Below are positions 42,581 through 46,446 of a DNA stretch of 46,446 bases, in pieces (position 1 is the stretch's first letter; each line of letters begins with the position of its first letter). Below the pieces are notes generated by a model. The model was given only the letters and a program-made list of their open reading frames with translations. It was not told the DNA's origin and did not search any database. The stretch lies in contig VRUB01000003.1 in assembly GCA_019456345.1 (NCBI GenBank), forward strand, positions 1-46,446, given 5' to 3'. Made by a program: the position numbers and the translations under genes. This DNA is from Nitrospira sp. (lineage in GTDB: Bacteria; Pseudomonadota; Gammaproteobacteria; Acidiferrobacterales; SPGG2).

Positions 42581-43096
42581 ATGAGATACCGCAGGCGGCG
42601 ACTGAAAAACGACACGACGGAGTTAAATATCACCGCCTTTATGAATCTCATGGTGATACTCGTGCCGTTCCTGCTGATCACTGCGGTGTTCTCACCCATC
42701 ACGATAATGGAACTGAATCTGCCGCCGGCGTCCTCAGGCGAGCTGAGTTCGAAAAAAGACCTGGAGCTGGAAATCATCCTGCGCAAGGATGCGTTGGTGG
42801 TGGGTGACCGAAATAGCGGATTGATAAGGCGCATCAAAAACAACGGCGGCGCCTATGATCTGGAATCGTTGTCGCAGCTCCTGCAACAGATCAAGGCGCA
42901 GTTTCCCGACAAGGACAATGCGATGATCTTGGCGGAAGCGACGACTTCTTATGACTCCCTGGTACAGGTAATGGATGCCGTGCGGCTCGTGGAGGTACTG
43001 CAGGATGAGTCGCTCGTACAGGCCGAGCTGTTTCCCGACATATCCATTGGTGATGCGCCGATGGCCGCCACTGCCCGCAAACGACGCAAGCGGTAA
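42581..43096 (+). CDS. ExbD/TolR-like protein lacking the conserved Asp
   Basis: The 171-residue protein has the ExbD topology: a short basic cytoplasmic N-terminus (RYRRRRLKND), one membrane helix (about 17-40) and a periplasmic domain with LEIILRKDALVV and ILAEATTSYDSLVQVMDAVR. The helix reads NITAFMNLMVILVPFLLITA. The position of the proton-carrying Asp of ExbD and TolR (PMIDVML) is Asn22 here (codon AAT 42644-42646). The C-terminal tail is basic (ARKRRKR). The gene is paired with a second ExbD-like gene that keeps the Asp, so the subunits probably form a heterodimer. That is inferred, not shown. Confidence 0.87.
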   Translation: MRYRRRRLKNDTTELNITAFMNLMVILVPFLLITAVFSPITIMELNLPPASSGELSSKKDLELEIILRKDALVVGDRNSGLIRRIKNNGGAYDLESLSQLLQQIKAQFPDKDNAMILAEATTSYDSLVQVMDAVRLVEVLQDESLVQAELFPDISIGDAPMAATARKRRKR

Positions 43097-43102
43097 CGAA
43101 CC

Positions 43103-43603
43103 ATGAAGCTGTCGCGCAGAGCCATAAGAATGCAACGTCACCATGACCGTAGAAAGCCATTTACCGGCTTTAACATGGTGGCGCTGATGGACATCTTTAC
43201 GATACTCGTGTTCTTCTTGCTGGTGAACTCGGGCGAGGTACAGGTGCTGCCCACAACCAAGAGCTTGAAGTTGCCGGAATCCGTCGCCACCAAGAGGCCG
43301 GAAGAGACCCTGGTGATAATGGTCACTGATCAGGACATCCTGATCCGAGGTAAAAGGATCGTATCTGTAGCCGCCATTATTGATTCCCCGTCGCTGGTGA
43401 TCGAGCCGTTAAAAGCAGAGTTGGATTATCTTTCCAAGCGTTCTCGGGGCAAGCGCGAATCATCCACCCGGCGTGCAATCACCATTATGGGGGACAAAGA
43501 GATTCCCTTTAAGCTTCTGAAGAAGGTAATGGTTACCTGCACGCGTGCTAACTACACAACCATTTCGCTCGCAGTTCTGAAGAAAACGCGCCAGGGAGAC
43601 TAA
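43103..43603 (+). CDS. ExbD/TolR-like protein with conserved Asp
   Basis: The 166-residue protein has a basic, His-rich N-terminus (MQRHHDRRKPFTGF) and a membrane helix NMVALMDIFTILVFFLLVNS with Asp30 (codon GAC 43190-43192) at the proton-carrying site. A periplasmic domain with EETLVIMVTDQDILIRGKR and TIMGDKEIPFKLLKKVM follows. The fold and order match ExbD/TolR. It lies 6 bp after the Asn-bearing paralogue and 4 bp before the AgmX-type gene. The protein probably supplies the functional protonatable residue of the motor. Confidence 0.9.
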   Translation: MKLSRRAIRMQRHHDRRKPFTGFNMVALMDIFTILVFFLLVNSGEVQVLPTTKSLKLPESVATKRPEETLVIMVTDQDILIRGKRIVSVAAIIDSPSLVIEPLKAELDYLSKRSRGKRESSTRRAITIMGDKEIPFKLLKKVMVTCTRANYTTISLAVLKKTRQGD

Positions 43604-43607
43604 GACG

Positions 43608-44546
43608 GTGACGGTTGCGCAACTCTCCTACCACTCACCTTATCTCCCGTGGTTGGTATCGCAGGAGGAAAAACGCCGTTTTCGGAAGATCGTCCAATGG
43701 GTCTTTGGCCTTTGTCTTGTGCTCGCGCTCATCGTGCCGTTTCTGCCGGTCCCGGAAGTCGATCGTGAGAAGGCCGAAACCTTGCCGCCCCGGATGGCCA
43801 AGCTGGTTCTCGAGCGCAAGAAAGCCAAGTCCCCTCCCCCGGTCGAGGCACCGGTGCTCGCGCCGAAACAGCAAAAAACAAAAAAGCCGCCCAAGCTGAA
43901 AAAGCAAATGAAACCGGAGAAGACGGTGCAGGACGTACGAACAGCCCGCAAGAAAGTCGAGCGTGCCGGTCTGCTTGCGTTCAAGGATGAGCTCGCGGCG
44001 TTGCGTGATAACTCGGTTGTGGCGGGGTTGAAAAAAGACAGGCGATTGCAACGGGGATCCGGTGAGACAGCGCCAAAGCCGGAGCGTTTCGTGATCGTCG
44101 CGAACGCAGCCAAAACAAGCGGCGGGATTAACACGTCGGATCTCAGCCGCGATACCGGCGGCAGCACCCTTTCCGGGCGGACAAGCACCAAGGTCAACAG
44201 TCCGATTAGCCGCACCCAACAAGCACGCGCATCGCGCAGCCGAAACCGGCGCAAGGCATCACGTACCATCGAAGAAATACAGCTGGTCTTCGACAGAAAT
44301 AAATCGGCCATTTACACGATTTATAATCGTGCGCTGCGCAAGGATCCTACGCTGGAAGGCAAGGTCGTTCTGAAAATAACCATCAAGCCCTCCGGAAAGG
44401 TCACGGCCTGCGAGATCGTGTCTAGCGAGCTCGGCGATCCCAAACTCGAGCGAAAGATCGTTACACGGGTTATGCTTTTTGATTTCGGCAACAAAGACGT
44501 GGAGACCATGGTAGTCACCTACCCAATAGATTTCCTGCCTTCTTAA
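43608..44546 (+). CDS. TonB-like protein with AgmX/PglI C-terminal domain
   Basis: The start is GTG 43608. The 312-residue protein has a single membrane helix (about residues 29-50, VFGLCLVLALIVPFLPV) and a Lys/Pro-rich periplasmic linker (about 60-115, KAKSPPPVEAPVLAPKQQ, KTKKPPKLKKQMKPEK). The C-terminal domain (about 220-312) contains SAIYTIYNRALRKDPTLEGK, VVLKITIKPSGKVTACEIVS and MVVTYPIDFLPS, the pattern of the AgmX/PglI C-terminal domain of myxobacterial motility proteins. The architecture (TM, Pro/Lys spacer, C-terminal domain) is that of an energy transducer such as TonB or TolA. It is the last gene of the operon. Confidence 0.87.
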   Translation: MTVAQLSYHSPYLPWLVSQEEKRRFRKIVQWVFGLCLVLALIVPFLPVPEVDREKAETLPPRMAKLVLERKKAKSPPPVEAPVLAPKQQKTKKPPKLKKQMKPEKTVQDVRTARKKVERAGLLAFKDELAALRDNSVVAGLKKDRRLQRGSGETAPKPERFVIVANAAKTSGGINTSDLSRDTGGSTLSGRTSTKVNSPISRTQQARASRSRNRRKASRTIEEIQLVFDRNKSAIYTIYNRALRKDPTLEGKVVLKITIKPSGKVTACEIVSSELGDPKLERKIVTRVMLFDFGNKDVETMVVTYPIDFLPS

Positions 44547-44682
44547 GACTCTGGCTCCGACGCAGCACGGGCGGAAACCGGTGAAACCCGGCGCCGGGTG
44601 CTGACACCGACGGCAGCCAGCGTGTGAGGTAGTGCGTGCTCCGCGTAGTAACAACGTCCACTTCACGACCCGCACGGTTGGA

Positions 44683-45447
44683 ATGCAGAAGCTACACGTT
44701 CTAACGCACAAAGAAGAGCTCGACCCGCAGCGCTTATCCGACAAGGTGGTGGTCGTACTGGATGTGCTGTTTGCCACCTCCACCATGATCGCGGCCTTGC
44801 AGCACGGGGCAGCGAACGTGACGCCTGCCATGGATGAGGCCGCCGCGCGCGCGGAGACATTGAAGTGCGCTGACGGCCGTTACGTCCTGGCAGGCGAGTG
44901 GCATCGCAAGCGCATCCCCGGTTTCGCGCACTACGCCCCGCTGGCGTTGCTCGCGCATGACGTCAGCGACAAACGGGTGATCTACGCGACCACCAACGGC
45001 ACGGTGGCGCTGCTGCAGGCCGCAAGCGCGCCCCATGTTTACGCCGCGGCGCTGCTCAACGGCGACGCGGTGGCACGCCATATCTGCGCGACCCACTCCG
45101 AGGAGACCGTACTTATTCTGTGCGCCGGTTCGCGCAGCGCTTTGACACTGGAGGACCTGTACGGGGCCGGGTTGCTGGCGGACCGACTTGTGGCCGGGCT
45201 CGAACAACGTTGGGCATTGACCGACACCACTCAGGCGGCGCTCAGGCTCTACCGCAGCGGCGATGCACTCGAATGCCTGCAAAATTCTCGCATTGGCCGC
45301 ATCATGAAAGCCGACGGCTTGGCCGAAGAGGTCCGCTTTGCCGCCCGCGTAGACGTGTTCGACATTGTACCCGCCTTGGTAGACGGCCGGCTGAAGCCTG
45401 TTAACGGCGCCGCGCAGGAGCCCCCGATACCGACTGCAAGGCCTTAG
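44683..45447 (+). CDS. comB: 2-phosphosulfolactate phosphatase family protein
   Basis: The 254-residue protein has the ComB signatures: KVVVVLDVLFATSTMIAAL near the N-terminus (VxDVLRATTT in the family), LAGEWHRKRIPGF, VIYATTNGTVALLQA and VLILCAGSRSALTLED (CAG-x-G-like). The family removes phosphate from 2-phosphosulfolactate in coenzyme M synthesis, and is also present in bacteria that do not make coenzyme M. No other coenzyme M gene is in the window, so the substrate here is uncertain. Start ATG 44683 (MQKLHVLTHKEEL); an upstream in-frame ATG at 44632 gives an Arg-rich, unlikely N-terminus. Confidence 0.82.
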   Translation: MQKLHVLTHKEELDPQRLSDKVVVVLDVLFATSTMIAALQHGAANVTPAMDEAAARAETLKCADGRYVLAGEWHRKRIPGFAHYAPLALLAHDVSDKRVIYATTNGTVALLQAASAPHVYAAALLNGDAVARHICATHSEETVLILCAGSRSALTLEDLYGAGLLADRLVAGLEQRWALTDTTQAALRLYRSGDALECLQNSRIGRIMKADGLAEEVRFAARVDVFDIVPALVDGRLKPVNGAAQEPPIPTARP

Positions 45448-45450
45448 CGT

Positions 45451-46263
45451 ATGCCTTACCTGACCGTAGGAAAGCAGCGTCTCGAGTATGAATGGATCGG
45501 CCCGGGACCCGCTGAGTCACCAACCTTGGTGTTTCTGCACGAAGGGCTCGGGTGCCTTGGCATGTGGAAAGACTTTCCACCACAGCTGGCGGCGCACACC
45601 GGTTGCGGTGCGTTCATCTACAGCCGTAGCGGTTATGGCGATTCGACGCCTTTGGCACGCCCGCGCACCTCGCGATATCTTCATGACGAAGCATTGACCG
45701 TGCTTCCGGCAGTTCTGCAGGCGATGGAAATCAGCCAGCCTATCCTCATCGGCCACAGTGACGGCGCCTCACTCGCGCTCATCTACGCCGGTAGCGACAC
45801 ATCCGCGGCACGCGGGCTGATTCTTGAAGCCCCTCATGTCTTCGTTGCGGACGTAACGCTTGACGGGATCCGGCGCGCCGGCGAGACCTACCGCAGCACC
45901 GATCTCGCGCAAAAGCTTGCGCGTTTCCATGGTGATCAGACGAATGCGGTTTTCTGGGGCTGGTACGACACTTGGCTAAGCCCCGAGTTTCGCGACTGGA
46001 ACATCGCGGAATACCTGCCACAGATCAAATGCCCAGTCATGATTATCCAGGGAGAGGGTGACGAATATGGTACGAAAAAACAGGTCGACGCGATTACCTC
46101 GCAGATCGCTGGGCCGGTCGAGGTGGTGATGCTGTCCGATTGCGGCCACACGCCGCACCGCGACCAGCGCGAGCAAACGACGTGGGCCGCAGTGCCGTTC
46201 ATCAAGCGTGTGGTGAGCGCTGCGATGAAAGCTGCAGGCGGTGCCGGTGCTTCGGGCGCTTGA
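45451..46263 (+). CDS. Alpha/beta-fold hydrolase
   Basis: The 270-residue protein has an oxyanion-hole segment VFLHEGLGCLGMWKD, the nucleophile elbow GHSDGASLALIYAG with Ser near 110, a late acid region (QGEGDEYGT) and a His in SDCGHTPHRDQ. It starts 3 bp after comB and is probably co-transcribed. The substrate is unknown; the order of motifs is that of esterases and C-C hydrolases. The Ala/Gly-rich tail (GGAGASGA) is not conserved in such enzymes. Confidence 0.9.
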   Translation: MPYLTVGKQRLEYEWIGPGPAESPTLVFLHEGLGCLGMWKDFPPQLAAHTGCGAFIYSRSGYGDSTPLARPRTSRYLHDEALTVLPAVLQAMEISQPILIGHSDGASLALIYAGSDTSAARGLILEAPHVFVADVTLDGIRRAGETYRSTDLAQKLARFHGDQTNAVFWGWYDTWLSPEFRDWNIAEYLPQIKCPVMIIQGEGDEYGTKKQVDAITSQIAGPVEVVMLSDCGHTPHRDQREQTTWAAVPFIKRVVSAAMKAAGGAGASGA

Positions 46264-46291
46264 GAACCCACCACCAAGTGTTGCTGCTGCA

Positions 46292-46446
46292 CTACTTGCG
46301 ACGGGGCTGCTTGCGCCTCGAAGGGTATTGTGAACGGTGTTCCAGTTCCCGCATCCATTGCTTGTGCTCGGACCAGCTCCCGCCACGGGGATGCTTCTTG
46401 ATGACCTTTAACACGGTGTGGTGCTCGCGGGCACTGCGTTCCAACA
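46292..46446 (-). CDS. 3' part of an unidentified gene at the window edge
   Basis: On the minus strand a frame is open from the window edge to TAG at 46292-46294 (50 codons seen). The peptide ends in a basic tail: HHTVLKVIKKHPRGG, SWSEHKQWMRELEHRSQYPS, RRKQPRRK. Its composition and the absence of stops suggest the C-terminus of a real small protein. I do not recognise it. The start lies beyond the window. Confidence 0.35.
   Translation of the reverse strand, partial: LERSAREHHTVLKVIKKHPRGGSWSEHKQWMRELEHRSQYPSRRKQPRRK

Noticed and set aside
35990-44546. Classical Tol-Pal or TonB system
   Set aside because: There is no TolB, Pal, YbgC or TonB-dependent receptor, and two ExbD-like genes and three TPR proteins are present instead.
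44563-44603. Terminator after the AgmX-type gene
   Set aside because: Arms CAGCAC and GTGCTG enclose an inner ACCCGGCGCCGGGT palindrome, but competing pairings and the absence of a T-run make a terminator call unsafe.

Overview
The window looks like a chromosomal piece of a GC-rich gammaproteobacterium, probably an environmental, metabolically versatile one. The best taxonomic clue is the order orn, queG, nnr, tsaE, amiC-type amidase, a gammaproteobacterial arrangement. Here it is interrupted by a four-gene lipoprotein operon, and mutL does not follow the amidase. The many CoA ligases, a branched-chain-type ABC transporter, acyl-CoA enzymes and several families of short intergenic repeats also fit such an organism. 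No rRNA, tRNA, CRISPR array, phage or complete transposase gene was recognised.

Layout. 1-2106: remnant of a methyltransferase gene, a small membrane protein, phhB (minus) and orn. 2290-5921: an envelope lipoprotein operon (LPP20-like, LpoB-like, COG3014-like, second LPP20-like). 5879-10411: queG (minus), then nnr-tsaE-amiC. 10412-15435: repeat-rich stretch with single minus-strand genes (acyl-CoA synthetase, metY, CoA-binding protein, hot-dog thioesterase) and a MITE-like element. 15579-24157: minus-strand locus of a large acyl-CoA ligase, a complete LivGHMKF-type transporter and a PaaK-like protein. It diverges from a TetR gene (24386) that is translationally coupled to a two-subunit adenosylcobalamin-dependent mutase (24976-27113). 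The TetR promoter carries a perfect 22-bp palindrome of the PsrA type. 27229-27464: a 236-bp element with 20-bp terminal inverted repeats. 27530-30354: HIT protein, Fe-S protein and Dph6-like protein (minus), and a BtuF-like protein without signal peptide (plus). 30466-35657: SDR, acyl-CoA dehydrogenase, APH-type kinase, DUF6285-like protein and CoA ligase, matching the levulinate/4-hydroxyacyl-CoA (lva) pathway. 35990-44546: an eight-gene envelope system of three TPR proteins, a small exported protein, ExbB/TolQ-like, two ExbD/TolR-like and an AgmX/PglI C-terminal-domain protein. 44683-46446: ComB-like phosphatase, alpha/beta hydrolase and the edge of an unidentified gene.

How it may work together (inference): the central part reads as a carboxylate catabolism island. 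The transporter and ligases would import and activate an unknown, possibly branched, acid. The B12-dependent mutase would rearrange a CoA thioester, and the lva-like module would handle 4-keto or 4-hydroxy acids, giving acetyl-CoA and propionyl-CoA. The BtuF-like protein may relate to cobalamin. The 36-44.5 kb block is a separate, proton-motive-force-coupled envelope machine. One of its ExbD subunits has Asn in place of the conserved transmembrane Asp. The most distinctive non-coding feature is a set of degenerate 7-bp-period repeats in at least nine places, two of which supply the stop codons of genes.
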